This document shows positions 10,007 to 22,456 of a stretch of DNA of 64,000 nucleotides, piece by piece. Position 1 is the stretch's first letter, and each line of letters opens with the position of its first letter. The position numbers and the translations under genes were made by a program. This stretch comes from Datisca glomerata (taxonomy: Eukaryota > Streptophyta > Magnoliopsida > Cucurbitales > Datiscaceae), in the NCBI GenBank assembly GCA_003255025.1, contig QANY01009342.1:372001-436000 (forward strand), written 5' to 3'. The notes below the pieces were generated by a model. It was not told the DNA's origin. It made no database searches and saw only the letters and a program-made list of their open reading frames with translations.

Positions 10007-13000
10007 AGTGGATTGAAGAGGAGAAAGGGAAAGGGTGGTTTTTAAGGGAAGACAAGCAAGAGGAAGCTTCCTATGTGCTGTGTTTGATGGGTTTCGCCTT
10101 CTCATGTTTTGTTTTATTATTTTTGTTTTTTTTTCTTTATAACATTTTTTTTAATTTTTTACACGTAAGTTTTTTTTGTAATTATAATCATACGCCTGAT
10201 TTTTGTTTGGGTAAACTAAAATCATATCTCTTATTATAATTTGTATTACTTGCACGGGTATCTTTTTAATTCTTATTAAAAGGTCAAAAAATTTATTTTG
10301 ATGGATACATTAGAGATTTTGATGTAATTTATCTCGTTTTTTAAAGAAAAAATCATAAGCCGAGTTAGTAGTTAGTACCATATACTGATAATATTCTATT
10401 ATCATCTCAGTCATTTTAAGTAGTTTTAAATAATTGTAAAATATTATTATTTATTCATGCATAATGAAAAAAAATACAAAAAATTGTTATGAAGTTTGAC
10501 TTTTTGAATTTGTGCAAAACAACCTCTATGGTAGGAATAATTTCAGGTAGTCTTTTTAGGGGAAAAATTTAAACCGCGAAATAAATAATACTTTACATAT
10601 ATAGAAGCGTTAGGTTTTTAGGGATTAGTTATTTAACTAATCTTAGAGGCGCATGTGTTTTCGATTAAATTTTTTTGATAAATATATCACGGATAAAACA
10701 TGAGATCACATATCATTAAATCTAATGACTATCATAATCACACTCATAATTCAAACATGTAATCTAAAAGAATAAATCCTCAAGTTCACAAATGATCGAC
10801 CACGTTTATATTCTTGTGATCGATCAAATGAATCGGAATAACCATTTCTTACAGTTTTTCTAGGCCTACTGCCTATTACTTCTTCCAATAACATAATCTA
10901 TACCTTCTATATAGATGTGTCAGAATAATTATCTTTTCATTCACAAAAGAATAAAAATATCTAAAACAATCATCTCAGGGTAGTATTTTAAGGTGGAAGT
11001 CTTACGCTGGTTGCTGTGCTAAAAATATCTCAAACATTTTGACTCCATTCATAAAATTTTATCAACTTTTTTTATAAATCAAATAAAATAATCAAGGTTC
11101 AATTGGCAAAAGGCAAAGAATATTATAAATTAATTAATCAAATACAAAGCTAAATCCTGTCCTACATAGATAGGATAGAATCTCTTTGTAATGGGATTCC
11201 CTAGAGCTTTTAATGGAAACCCTTGTATTGGTTTCATTTCAGTGGGCAGAGAGAGAGAGGGAGAAAAAGTGTTAAAGACTTCAACTTGTTTGGCTCAACA
11301 TGGCCTTAGCTTGTCTATATAGTGGTTCTTGTTGTGAACTTATCCAAAAATTTCAAATGGATTTGAACTTTGAAGACAACCTTACAATGAAAGTACACAA
11401 TCCGGTGTAAAGGGCCAGTTCTGACAGGAATCAGAAGACAGTGAGAGGAGCCAAAGTTGGATTGGTCACTCAGAATCTCTACCTCTTCAATTATGTCATG
11501 CGTTAAAATTTTTCTTGTTTTTAATGGTAAATGTGTTAAGTTTATTTAGACCAAGTTATCCATAATATGTTGTATGGTGTTTTATGTCAACAAGAGAATG
11601 GAATTGTGTTATACAAATCAATAAACGTTGATATATAGAATTGAGTTCTGAGTTATTTTTATATTTCATACTTATATATAATCCGTATGTTGTGATAAAG
11701 AAAAATCGAGGAAAATGTACGTCTACGATCACAAAATCTAATGCCAATTTAATATAGAAATTGAAAAATATATAAATATCTTGTCCGGCTCTGGCCTTGA
11801 AGAATGTCGAAACAATGAATAAAAGGGACCACAAAAATATCTTACCAAATGTGGTGAAGAACCTTGCCTTATATTGGCTACCAAGTTGGTTCAATATATT
11901 ATTCTATCTAATCTGAATGATAAATTTAGCAGCAAAAAAGGGAACCGAAAAGGAACAGAAAGTTGAGAGAAGGGAATGGGAATTGGCAAGTTGTTCATAG
12001 AGAGGCAGATTCTTCATTCAGAAACTCTGGCTTCTGCTTGTTACCAAAGAGCTCATCTTTATGAAACTTTTTCACATTTCATGTTCAAACGTTACTGTTG
12101 CTACTTCTATGTCGGGTTAATGCTACGGTACAGGAAATGTACAGTACATGAAGTTGTTTTACCCTTAGATCATCCTACGTAGAGCATGCTTAAAATGATT
12201 TAAGGATGAATAAGTTTGACTTTTTGAAACAACCTTCTAAAGGGGGGATTTCCAATAGAAAGCTCGAATTTTTATGAATCAACGGACCATGAATTTCATG
12301 ATAATAAGAGTATTCTTGAATTATGATGAAATGGAAAAAAAACACAAATCACATTATGATTGGAAGTCGTTTGACTCGAATCACTAGAACGATTATAACT
12401 GTGATCATGGGACTTAACTATTTATGTTGATGGTCAAATCTAAGAGGAAACTATATAATTATTGTTTTCACACTCTCAATACCTATAAAAGATGAAGGTA
12501 TCGTAGGACACCAAGGTGAGGAGTTGGTCTCTTTCTTATCCATATGAAACTTAGGTGAGTAGGGTGGTAGATGAGGGCAAAGTGGAGAGTAAGATGGTGG
12601 TTGTAACACATATCTTGAGTGGATTACTCTGATATTTATAATACCGGGGTTTATGGGTCATCTCATGTATGGACCGAGGTCGCTCCTACAATAAACTACG
12701 AGGCAATAAGTGATGAGATGAAAAGCACCATTTATTTCGTGTTATCTTTTATTATAATTTTGTTACAATCGGCCTCTTGTAATTAAATTGCTATGCTTGT
12801 TTGAAAAAATCCTTAAAATAAGATGAAATAATAGTTTGCATGTAATCATAATTTACAATATGTTAAGACAATTGAATTATAGTAGAAAAATATTACAGTT
12901 CTAGCTTACAATATAATAATTCTGATATCAAATGAAATTACATTCATACTCTTTTGTCATCAACGATAATAAATATGTTTATTATTATGAGAATAATTTG

Positions 13001-13790
13001 AAATTATATAATAAATATCATTAATTTAATTAGAATTAACTTCATTAAAGTTTCTTAATATTATTAATTTAGTTAGATATTAATCAAATATAGTTAAAAT
13101 TAATGTTAAAATTGTACATCAAATTATGTTTGTACATTATATGACTAAAAAGATATTTAAATAACTTCTTGTTATTTACACAAATGTACAATAAAATTTA
13201 AGTTATAGTAAAATTAACAATCATAAATTATCACTTATCATACACAACTAAATGTAATAATCATATCTTTATTTTATCAACAATTCAATTGTCACCGATA
13301 GAGTTACGATGATCACTGTAAATTATGTGAAATAAACTGCCTAAAATAATATTATTAGATCACATCCATGACTAGGAGATTCAGCCAATTAATAATTCTA
13401 TATTAATAAATATTTGATCGAAGAGAACAGATAATTTTTTAACTAGAGAAACAAAAATTGCATAAGAAATAAGGATCAAATTAAATAGGAAAGAGATAAA
13501 TGGTTGTTTTATTTTAACATATCTTTAGTTTATTTCATTCTCCAGTTGAAAGAAATATCTAATAAGAGAGAATTGCTGTCCGATTTTATCCGCAGAACTA
13601 GGAATTGCATAAGAAATAAAGATCAAATTTAAATATGAAAGAGATAAATGGTTGTTGGGACTTGGATTTGAGAAACAGACAAAACGAAATATTACGATCG
13701 GGTAATAGCATCGAAGAGAAATAAGTCTCTGCAACAAGATACCCAGAATTTTTGTTACAATTACACTGCCCGTTCTAGATATAGACTTCT
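10006..13790. other. Intergenic region, no supported gene
   Basis: This is AT-rich sequence between the ATL gene, whose promoter must lie at its left edge, and a Copia relic. Open frames such as 11556-11894 and 11976-12182 match no family I know and lack coding character. A pair of imperfect 55-bp direct repeats lies at 13456-13512 and 13603-13657. Purine-rich tracts occur near 11245-11270. I see no RNA gene. Confidence 0.6.
13456..13657. repeat. Pair of roughly 55-bp direct repeats
   Basis: The phrase 'attgcataagaaata' followed by 'ggatcaaatt...aagagataaatggttgtt' occurs at 13456-13512 and again, with small changes, at 13603-13657. The spacing is about 147 bases. Origin is unknown; it could be a local duplication or part of an unrecognised element. 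Confidence 0.75.
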
Positions 13791-13795
13791 ACTTT

Positions 13796-13985
13796 TAGTA
13801 GGGTGTAAAATAGTTAAAATCGATATAACCGACCGAACCGAATTCTAACGGATCGAATCGAATTGAATCATAGCAATTCAATCGGTGTGTTGAACGCTTA
13901 TTTAGAATGATAAAATATTATCGGTCTACGATTTTTTTACTGAAATTACACTGAATCGAACCAAACTGTACTCCATATATCAATA
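13796..13985. mobile_element. Possible non-autonomous hAT-like fragment
   Basis: It begins 'tagggtgtaaaatagttaaa' and continues with 'cgaccgaaccgaatt', the CCGAACCGAA-type composition typical of the ends of small hAT-like plant elements that start TAGGGGTGTAAA. I see neither a matching inverted terminus nor an 8-bp target duplication. The assignment rests on resemblance only. Confidence 0.3.
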
Positions 13986-14279
13986 GTATGTTGAGTAAGT
14001 TAAAAAGCCATTTGATGAAATAGCTACTTTAAAACAAATTGAAAATAGTGATACCAAATTGCAAGATTTAAAAATATGGATTGAGTTGAATATGTCTATA
14101 AATATGGGGACTAAAATTGTTTTATCGTAAAATTTATAGAAATTAAACTTGAAGTCCACATTCAGGTTTGATTTTATCGAGTTAGGATCAACTCCTATTT
14201 TCTATCTTGATGTTTAATCTAAAAATAAGTTTCCAGATCTAATGGGTGTGAAAATAAAAAAAATATTGAAAAGTAGCCA

Positions 14280-15264
14280 TTGATTTTAAAACTTGTTGTA
14301 AGTAGTGATGAAATAAGATACTTTCATACACCAACAGTACAATGAAACTGGAACGAATACAACTTAAATGCAACAGAGACGATTATAATGAAAATAATTA
14401 GAATTCTTACACAAAAATTCAGAAATAAACTGAGAAATTAAAATACAATTGAAAATCTAATAATTAAAGCAGAAATAAGTGAAGATCAAGGATTGCTCAT
14501 AAGCAATGTCCTAAAGACAATAATCGTCCTTCACAGGATGCTCGGAGACTACGACGAATCACCTCTACATGATACAACGATATAAGTCTGAGTATAACAA
14601 CCAATAAGTTTGGCTCTCTGTATCTCTCTCTCAATATGCAGATATGTGATGATCGCAATGAAAACCAGATTTTTCGATGATGATAAAAAATGAAGTCTCC
14701 AATGAAGATTAAAACCGAATTATATATTTTTTTGTGCTCACACACTGCCTTTTATTTAAAATGTGGGCAGCCTGGGGAGCCAACCACAAAGTTTGTTAGT
14801 GCTGATAAGATAATGCACGAAATTGGGGATAAAGGAGATAAGCACGAAATTAGTGCTGAAAAAATCTAATTATCTTCTGCAGATAATCCAGGAGATATTA
14901 ATTTAGCTTTGACAAATTCAAAACTCCAAGTCTTCCTCTCCAAGTAATAATCAAAAGAAATTTTATCCAAAAAATATTTTTTTGATCCAGACCGGACCGA
15001 ACCGAACCAAGCAAGCCGAACGGACGGGCGCGTGTGAGGGAAGGACCATGTACCATCTAGGTCCTCCCTTCCCAGCAAAATGTGGGGCGCCCCTTGAGGC
15101 TAGCCCCAAGGTATGAGAGCTGAGTTTATAAACTCAACATCTTTTCCTTGAGTTTCTAATGTGGGACTAAATCTCACTCAATTTCACATCACACACTTTC
15201 ATTCACACCTTTTCTTTTATTTCTTTCTTTTGACTTCTCTTTACTTTATTATCTCCAACAATCT
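14280..15264 (-). mobile_element. Copia 3' LTR
   Basis: On the minus strand, a polypurine-tract-like 'catgtgggagat' is followed by TGTTGGAGATAATAAAG, the start of an LTR near 15264. The sequence then runs through a promoter-like U3 with 'gagtttataaactca' to a tail near 14280. The far end is uncertain because the 5' LTR that would define it is absent. It follows the RT relic at 15265-16664 on the same strand. Confidence 0.6.
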
Positions 15265-16664
15265 CCCACATGAATGAAATATGTCCTAGCTAGACAACAA
15301 CATAAGAGAGAGCAGATGAGATATGCGTCGGGAGAGGTGTCTTTTAGACTTGAACCTTCCGTAGTGAGAATTTATCAGATTTATTCTGAAGAATAGTGAA
15401 CTACGTTCTTGAACTGAACTTCCTCTGAGATAAACCGAGATAACAAATTTCACACATATCTCATCTTAATACATCTGAGTTCATACGATTTTGTTCATTT
15501 TGGTCCTGAACATATCCTGCGTTCATGAGAGCTTTAAAGAGGTTAAGCCATTTAGACCTCTCATAGAAACGACCCCAATTCTACTCTTATATAGGTGAAG
15601 ATGATTAAGAGTATTCTGTCTATACTCCTCTTGTAAGTAAGATATCAATGTCATTAAATACTAAGTATACTTTTTTATCGTCGACAGACAACACACTTTC
15701 ATTACATCATAGGATTGGGAAGAAACAAAGTTTCTTTGTGTGTTACGTGAACCATTCCTGCTAGTTTGCCTATTGAACCTAGATCTTGGGATCTCAAGTC
15801 AACTAGGTTAGATTCTCACCTGAATGATTTATTGAATAGGCTTTAATCTCATCCCCCTCGATGTTTGTTTTATTTGTTCCATTGACAAACCTTTGGTCAG
15901 AGAGTCAGCAAGATTCTCCTTTGACCTTATGTCTTCTTCTGATATGCCTAGGCTTACCATTATACACATTATTTTTCACTCTAAAGGTTGTAGCCATATT
16001 GTCACAGTGGACATAAATTGCTGACACTGGTTTTGGCCACACCAGAATATCTTCTAAGAAATTCCTGAGTCATTCTGTTTTTTCACAATCTTGTCCAAAG
16101 CTATGAATTCTGATTCCATAGTTGAATGAGCTATACAGATCTGCTTAGTATCTCCATGAGATAGCTCCACCACCTAGGGTAAAAATATATCCACTAGTAG
16201 ATTTTAGTTCGCTTTACTTGAATTTCAAGAATAACATCTACTTGACCTAAGTCTTTCATGTCAAAATTAGAATCTAACATTTTCTTAGTAGAAGATATTA
16301 TATTCTTATTCGATCCAACTATAAACATGTCATCTACATATAAACATACTATGGCGAATTTATCATTAGTACATTTAATGTAGACACATTTATCACACTC
16401 GTTTATCTTAAATCCATTTGATAACATTGTGTGATCAAACTTCTCGTGCCATTGCTTTGGCGCTTGTTTTAATTCATAAAGAGATTTAACAAGTTTACAT
16501 ACCTTTCGTTCTTGGCCTTTAACCACGAACCTTTCGGGCTGTTCCATGTAGATTTCTTCGTCCAATTCTCCATTTAAGAAAGCAGTCTTTAGATCCATTT
16601 GGTGAATTTCCAAATTATATAAAGTTGCTAGTGCAATCAACATTCTGATAGATGTGTGAAACAT
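15265..16664 (-). mobile_element. Copia relic: reverse transcriptase and RNase H remnant
   Basis: The open stretch 16194-16664 encodes an RVT_2 reverse transcriptase fragment. It shows the QMDLKTAFLNGELDEEIYM block, the SLYELKQAPKQWHEKF block and the catalytic LYVDDM box, all standard for Copia pol. Further along the strand, frames with stops give an RNase H remnant (HSTMESEFIALD) and a terminal SLTKGLSMEQI block near 15850-16120. Integrase and gag are missing upstream, and part of RNase H is deleted. The element is inactive. Polymerase residues are intact only in the surviving fragment. Confidence 0.85.
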
Positions 16665-18420
16665 TAATAAGTTAGTTTATCAAATTATTTTAATGAATCA
16701 TAAAATATAACCTACGAATTATTGACGATACTTGATCACTAAACTTGGTCAATGTAAAATTGCTCTAAATTGAATTAATTAACAACACCACAAGTTTTCC
16801 TTCATCGTCATTTTGTTTGTTCTGTAGTTTCTAAACCTTACTGTCATTTTTATAATCTATACTTTGGTTTGTCCCATAGGACGAGACTGAGATGGGGTTT
16901 TTATTCAAGAACATAATGACCTCGTTTTGTTGACTAGTCAACATTCGAGACGGGACTGGCCTAAAAAATTTCATGTCAAAATAAGATGATTCGATGATGC
17001 TCACTCATACCCATTATAAAAACTTCACATCTTATCTATTAGGATCAGACAGCCATACGTACTCAATCGCATAAATAATATTGCCATTGATAATCGCACG
17101 TTTAAAGACAATTGACAATATCATAAAAGTGTTATTGTATTGTCGACAAAAAAATCGAATGATATGACTTAGAAGAAGACAACAATAATATGCACATATA
17201 TTAGCAGACTGCATTGACGTAATAATGCGTCATTAATGTTAATCCCACCATGAAAATCACTTGAACCTAACAAAACATGGAGTATTCATCCTCCGTAAAA
17301 CGCGCCTGAATAGATAGAGCATGGTCAGTTCGACTAAGGAATGAGGAGGGAGATGATTTTTTTATGCTTTTACAATTAAGAAAGTAGATTTGAGATGATT
17401 TAACAATATCGTAAAATTGAAGAAGAGAAATTACCTTCCAATGAATGGAGTTGCACTTGTAAAAAACTTCCCTATCAGTAGCTTATGCATCCCCACATAG
17501 TCAGAGTTAAATTTCAGATACTCAATGTACCTTAAAAACATATAGAGCAAGTGTCAGAAAGGGCATCAACTTGATTATATATCAACGAACACTTGTTTAG
17601 TTTTTTACAAATTATCAAACAACGAGGCACAACGATATGCTTGATTCAACCTCCACTTTTATATTGTTTGGAAAAGGATGCTACCACCTAATTATCATAA
17701 TGATATCTATTGGTTCGCCATCGAATGAGCAATATTGAGACATTTGATAAAATTTCTTAATCATATTGTTTGGTCGGTAGATTGATGTCATGTAATATAG
17801 TAGGACTTATATAATAGTCATGTGTGTTCTATTATTTCTATTTTCATTTGAATTTAACTAGTTATAAAAAATAACTACTTAAATCTTTTTAGTTATTATT
17901 TTGAACAAGTTTGTTATTGAAAAATTAAACAATTATTTAAACAATTCAAATAGTGTAGTAAAAATATGGACAATAAGATCAATGCATGGTGAGTTAGTGA
18001 CGAGATAGTTAGTTCAAGATACATAATTTTAATTTATAAAAGAGGGTATAGTATTATGATATACTTTTCCCATGACTATATTTTTTCTAGATAGTCAAAT
18101 ATTTATTTATAAACAAGAAAAAATAAGCATGCACATATAATAATACTGTGTAGTATTCCATTCAATATTCACTGAGTAGCAGTGACGTGAGACTATTTAT
18201 ACAAATTACACCCTTATAATATAAAATTTGATTTATTTCTATATATTTATTTATCATGTATAACATTGTTACATGAGATAATAAAGGTTACAAACCATGC
18301 ACTATATAGTGTGCATATCATTTTTCTTTGAAGTAAGACAAACCATTATGAACCCTGTTACCCTATTTACAATTACGACAAAATGGTCGACTTTCAATAA
18401 GAGAAAAAAATACTAAAAAA
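16665..18420. other. Intergenic, upstream of the first DUF538 gene
   Basis: No gene or recognisable repeat is seen. The right part should hold the promoter of the DUF538 gene at 18546. The frame at 17032-17214 has no identifiable domain. Confidence 0.55.
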
Positions 18421-18421
18421 A

Positions 18422-18427
18422 TATAAG
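18422..18427 (+). promoter_or_regulatory. Candidate TATA box for DUF538 gene 1
   Basis: TATAAG lies about 120 bases upstream of the ATG at 18546, leaving a plausible 5' leader of about 90 bases. This is positional evidence only. Confidence 0.35.
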
Positions 18428-18545
18428 GTTTTCTGGCAACTCACTCAACAGCTATTACTCGTATACTTCACACACAAGCAGAATACCCGTTTTCCTTCTA
18501 CCCAAACATCAGCTAGAAATCGAGAGAAAATACCAAGCCTAGAAG

Positions 18546-19046
18546 ATGGGTTTTCCTTTCCGACCAAAACCCACTTCGTCGATCGCCTCCATCTGTTTAA
18601 TGACCTTCATTTTTGTCTCTTTCTCAAACACATTTGTCTCTGGTCAAAGCTCTCCATCGGCATATCAAGTCCTTCAACAGTATGATTTCCCAGTGGGCCT
18701 TCTACCAAAAGGAATCACTGGATATGAATTAGACATAGGGACCGGCAGGTTTAAGGCTTATCTGAATAAAACCTGCAAATTCTCCATTGACTCGTACGAA
18801 TTAGAGTACAAAACCACCATTACTGGTGTCATAGGCAAGGACAGGTTGAAGAAGTTGAAGGGGGTGAGTGTTAAGGTAATCTTGCTTTGGCTTAACATCG
18901 TGGAAGTGGTTCGTGGTGAAGATGAGCTTCAATTTTCTGTGGGGATTGCTTCTGCCAACTTCCCAATTGACAGTTTCTACGAGTCTCCGCAGTGTGGATG
19001 TGGATTTAACTGTGATAATTTGGGAGCTTTGGTGTCTTCTTCTTAG
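18546..19046 (+). CDS. DUF538 family secreted protein (paralogue 1)
   Basis: This intact single-exon frame of 166 residues covers the whole DUF538 domain (Pfam PF04398). Residues 1-33 form a signal peptide with a hydrophobic core (IASICLMTFIFVSF), so the protein should enter the secretory pathway. The domain runs from about 38 to 156 with YDFPVGLLPKGITGYELD, an N-x-T sequon at N74 beside C77, VILLWLNIVEVVR and IASANFPIDSFYESPQ. It ends in a CGCGFNC cluster (C150, C152, C156). The ATG has a good context (AAGATGG). An AATAAA at 19156-19161 suits a short 3' UTR. DUF538 proteins are plant-specific and of unsettled biochemistry; some have been linked to trichome or stress phenotypes. A same-strand paralogue starts 1.66 kb downstream. 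The family call is firm and the function is unknown. Confidence 0.93.
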   Translation: MGFPFRPKPTSSIASICLMTFIFVSFSNTFVSGQSSPSAYQVLQQYDFPVGLLPKGITGYELDIGTGRFKAYLNKTCKFSIDSYELEYKTTITGVIGKDRLKKLKGVSVKVILLWLNIVEVVRGEDELQFSVGIASANFPIDSFYESPQCGCGFNCDNLGALVSSS

Positions 19047-19155
19047 GTGAGTTAATTGCTTTTAGAGCGAGAGAGTTTAGTTTTTGGATCTCTCTATGTT
19101 AGCTCTTATCTGCGATGTATGAGATGCGGTTGACTCTATTGCTTCCTTTTGTTGC

Positions 19156-19161
19156 AATAAA
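19156..19161 (+). terminator. Candidate polyadenylation signal, DUF538 gene 1
   Basis: A canonical AATAAA lies 110 bases after the stop codon of the gene at 18546, within 'gttgcaataaactac'. Confidence 0.55.
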
Positions 19162-20573
19162 CTACTTACTTTGTGGCACTTGAAAACTGTTTTACGCTCT
19201 CAGATCTACTTGTTTTCGTTAAAATTTGCATAATTTGTAAAATAATTCCCTCGCAATGCTAACAACCAACCACATCAAGCTTATGTTAAGCAGTAAGGTT
19301 AAGAAGATTTGTTTTTTTGGGTTGTCAAGTTTTTCTGATTCCCAAGCAATTTAGGTGCAAAATGGAGAAGCTCTTTGTCTCTTGACTCTCTTCCGAATAT
19401 GTGGAGCTTATCCCAAGTCATTTGGTCATACTAGGTTTTACTTTCAACTAAATAGGGCTCTGTTCTTTTCAAACCTTATTTTTGCTCTTCAAAAGTTCAT
19501 TTGGTACAGAAATTTTTGCATAGAATAGAAATTCTTCCAATTCCAACCCCCATCCCCCGATTAGGCTAACAATTGGTCCAAAACTTGATTGTGGTATACG
19601 GGAAAAGCCGTGCATATAATGTCAAGATAATTAGTAAGTGCAGGGTATCTTATATTAACATTATGTAATTATAATTATGAGGGCTGAAGTCCATAAATAA
19701 CAGAGTGAAGAAAACTTTTAGAACCTTCTGCAAGACCTTATCTAACATGATGAACTTTTACTGGGTGGAGTGAGGGATGGGAGATTTTTTGTTCTTTCCA
19801 AACAATATCCAGTTTGCACAGTTAAGACACAGATCAACACAAGGGTGCAAAATAAGAGTCGGCTAAGAGCTTGATGGTCCTTTCACATATTTTTGTAACC
19901 ATTTTCATTTCAAACTCTGCGTATGGTTCTGCGTTTAACAGTAGGCTTTTATTATTGTCATTGTGTTATTTACTCTGCTGTTCTAGTCTAACTTTAAATT
20001 GTGAGAGTGAGACCATTTTGAGGAGGCTCTTAAATGGCATTTTAATTAACTAGTTTCAGTGTTGCCTTGCAAGGATGAGCTCCCATTATTCATGGGATGG
20101 AGTTAGCAGGACAATAAGTCCTGATTTTCTTTTCACACATTGAAACCACACACACACTTACATACACTCGCACGGATGGATGGACGGGAAGGGAATACAA
20201 TGACGATAGTGCACTACTTTCAAAAGGGCCTCAATAAGTATCTGGAATTGAAATCATTGAATCATAATCCGAAGAAGTTTGTTTTATCATGAAAATGGTG
20301 TCTCTGTTGAGAAATTTATTCGTGGTTTTTATGGATTGTCCTACAAGTATTTTCTAAGCTTCATTAAGTATCATACATCCTCAATTTAGATGCACATATT
20401 ATGAGAGGAGTCACAGATTATAAATGGACGAAAATTCTAAGGTACCATCGATCCACCCTTAGAATTGTGGAACCCATGTGAAGTGAGCCAAAGGTGGATC
20501 AATCGCTGTTACTGGTACCACAGCAGTATCAGCCATAAATGAAGTCTCCTTAAATCTCCTCTGCCTTATGGCT
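19162..20573. other. Intergenic spacer between the two DUF538 genes
   Basis: No further gene is supported. The 60-codon frame at 19871-20053 starts with a hydrophobic run but ends without any known domain, and I read it as chance. The right end contains the promoter of paralogue 2. Confidence 0.55.
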
Positions 20574-20581
20574 TATATATA
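20574..20581 (+). promoter_or_regulatory. Candidate TATA box for DUF538 gene 2
   Basis: TATATATA in 'ggcttatatatacatgcc' lies 127 bases before the ATG at 20708, which would place transcription start near 20610. It is a clean TATA element in a suitable place, but there is no expression evidence. Confidence 0.5.
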
Positions 20582-20707
20582 CATGCCTAAGAGCCTCACC
20601 AACCTCAACCTCACTAGTCACTACCTAACGGTCAGACCCCATCTAACACTCCCAATTCTACTAGATAAGAAAGGGGGTGCCGATCATCATTTTTTAAGTC
20701 CATACCA

Positions 20708-21208
20708 ATGTCTCCAATGGCGGTTCTGTGCCTAGTTCTCTTCCTATTCATCTCCTCCTCAATCCCATCTGCTTCCAGTTTTGACACATTAACTGCATAT
20801 GAAGTTCTTGAAGAATATGACTTCCCAATTGGTCTTCTTCCTAACGGTGTCATAGGTTATGAGTTTGACAACTCCACTGGTAAATTCTCTGTGCATTTGA
20901 ATGGAACTTGTAGTTTCTCCATTGATTCATATAAGCTCAAGTATAAGTCTACTATAACTGGTGTAATATCGAAAGACAAACTCTCCAGCTTAAGTGGTAT
21001 TGAAGTTAAAGTCCTTTTCTTTTGGCTAAGCATAAAAAGAGTTGTTCGAGATGACGATGAGCTCGAATTCTCTGTTGGAATTGCCTCTGCAGACTTTCCA
21101 GTGAGTAATTTCGAAGAGAGTCCATCCTGTGGATGTGGATTTGACTGTGTACACGCCAATGGGGGTGGAAGAACAATCAAGCCTGACCATTTTGTTTCTT
21201 CTTCTTGA
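20708..21208 (+). CDS. DUF538 family secreted protein (paralogue 2)
   Basis: This intact single exon encodes 166 residues and is clearly related to the proteins at 18546 and 61142. The signal peptide (VLCLVLFLFISSSIPSASS) spans about 1-24. The DUF538 domain then carries YDFPIGLLPNGVIGYEFD, two sequons (N55, and N65 beside C68), KVLFFWLSIKRVVR, IASADFPVSNFEESPS and the CGCGFDC cluster (C141, C143, C147). Two in-frame ATGs lie nine bases apart (20708 and 20717). Neither has a purine at -3, but the second has G at +4, so translation could start at either with little effect on the signal peptide. A TATA box lies at 20574 and AATAAA at 21286-21291. The SIKRVVRDDDE stretch is more charged than the matching NIVEVVR segment of its paralogues. 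The biochemical role of the family is unresolved. Confidence 0.93.
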   Translation: MSPMAVLCLVLFLFISSSIPSASSFDTLTAYEVLEEYDFPIGLLPNGVIGYEFDNSTGKFSVHLNGTCSFSIDSYKLKYKSTITGVISKDKLSSLSGIEVKVLFFWLSIKRVVRDDDELEFSVGIASADFPVSNFEESPSCGCGFDCVHANGGGRTIKPDHFVSSS

Positions 21209-21285
21209 GTTTGGCTTAGTTTGAGTAATTGAGCTCAGAACAAATGGGATTATAATTATAAAATTTACTATGCTATTTTAAGTTA

Positions 21286-21291
21286 AATAAA
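21286..21291 (+). terminator. Candidate polyadenylation signal, DUF538 gene 2
   Basis: AATAAA in 'agttaaataaatgc' lies 78 bases after the stop codon of the gene at 20708. Confidence 0.55.
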
Positions 21292-22234
21292 TGCTTTCAT
21301 TTATTTATTTCTGCATTGAAATGGGTTTGGATTTTTTCTGTAAGTTTGCAGCTTTGTAGTATATGGATCAGGTATTGACTGGTAGCTGGAAGTAGATGTA
21401 GAAGTTTGAACATTTGGTGGATGAATGAAGAAACAACTTTAACTTTGCTATTCCTCTTCTAATAGCCAATTCTAATTCTATCTTATAAACTATGTGGGAT
21501 TTGGGGTTGAACAAGAGACTACATTCCTTCTCCTTCTGAATTTCATCATTTCTTACACAAGTTGGATTGACTTCGATTTTAATTGATATAAAAATTAAAA
21601 CTACACCACTAGTATTTTACACTTTCACTTGAAAGTATATTCACAAGATGAGTTGACACAAATAATAAAATTTTGGTACGTATATTTAAGAGCTCATAGT
21701 TTTGAATCATATTATCTTTAATTCTTCTGATATTATCTTTAGTTCTTCTGATATTATCTTTAGTTCTTCTGATAATCTGTAACTTTAACACAAAAAGATA
21801 GATTTAAGTTAATATTTTGTTTTCACATATAATTTTTTTAAATATAATATATAAATAGTAAAATGTTGAGTTAATGATAGACTATCCATGTTTTTTAAGG
21901 AGAATTCTGATACTAGTTTTAATATCGTAATATTGCCATAAAGAATTGTCACGTATCTTAAAATATTATGAATAATCAAATATTTTCAAGAGATTAAATG
22001 GATTAGATATTTGAAATTGAAAAACTTATACATGGATGTCACCAAACAGTATAAGAAGTATTGAATTTTTAATACTTCAATAGAGATTGTATGACTCATT
22101 TCAATACTTGAATAGAGATTGCACGACCCTGAGATTGTATGACTTGGTGGATTCCGATCTTCCCATGTTCGATCATATAAGATACAATCTCATTTGTATT
22201 GGCTTCTTATGTTACCCATATTGGAGATGATATT
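21292..22234. other. Intergenic, left flank of the transposon nest
   Basis: AT-rich sequence with no supported gene. It contains the 21-bp tandem repeat at 21711-21773. The frame at 21609-21791 is a by-product of that repeat. Confidence 0.6.
21711..21773. repeat. 21-bp tandem repeat, three copies
   Basis: The unit 'attatctttagttcttctga(t)' occurs three times in perfect register at 21711, 21732 and 21753. The first copy has a single substitution. Confidence 0.92.
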
Positions 22235-22456
22235 ATCTATATATATTGCATCATCTATAATATATGTGACATGCCTTTGAGAATCAATTTTGGACAATTT
22301 TGTCTGTGTATTTTTTTTGCTGATCCTATAACATCTCTTAAAATTACATGTGTCACTTAAATAAAACAATTAACTAAATTTTCATTTATATTTACTCTCT
22401 CACTAATTGTGAAAAAAATTTAATATCCCACTAACAATTAACTGTGGAGATGATTT
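22235..22456 (+). mobile_element. Helitron-like AT-rich element, 5' part
   Basis: This stretch ('gtgacatgcctttgagaatc...actaacaattaactgtgg') matches 52640-52855 closely. Both copies share the 'attgtgaaaaaaattaatat' region. The match ends where a LINE poly(A)-like tail begins, so the LINE inserted into this repeat. The Helitron label is inferred from the related, more complete copies near 52-53 kb. Confidence 0.5.

Noticed and set aside
9975..10055. N-terminal extension of the ATL protein from the upstream ATG
   Set aside because: It is mostly a Ser-Leu run from a CT microsatellite, and the downstream Met gives a typical ATL layout with the membrane segment close to the N-terminus.
11556..11894. 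A 112-codon minus-strand frame
   Set aside because: Low complexity, rich in Phe/Ile/Tyr as expected from AT-rich DNA; no recognised family.
11976..12182. A small plus-strand gene
   Set aside because: 68 codons with no known domain, signal or homologous feature; consistent with chance in AT-rich sequence.
20632..21180. Minus-strand frames over DUF538 gene 2
   Set aside because: They are antisense to an intact, conserved plus-strand gene.
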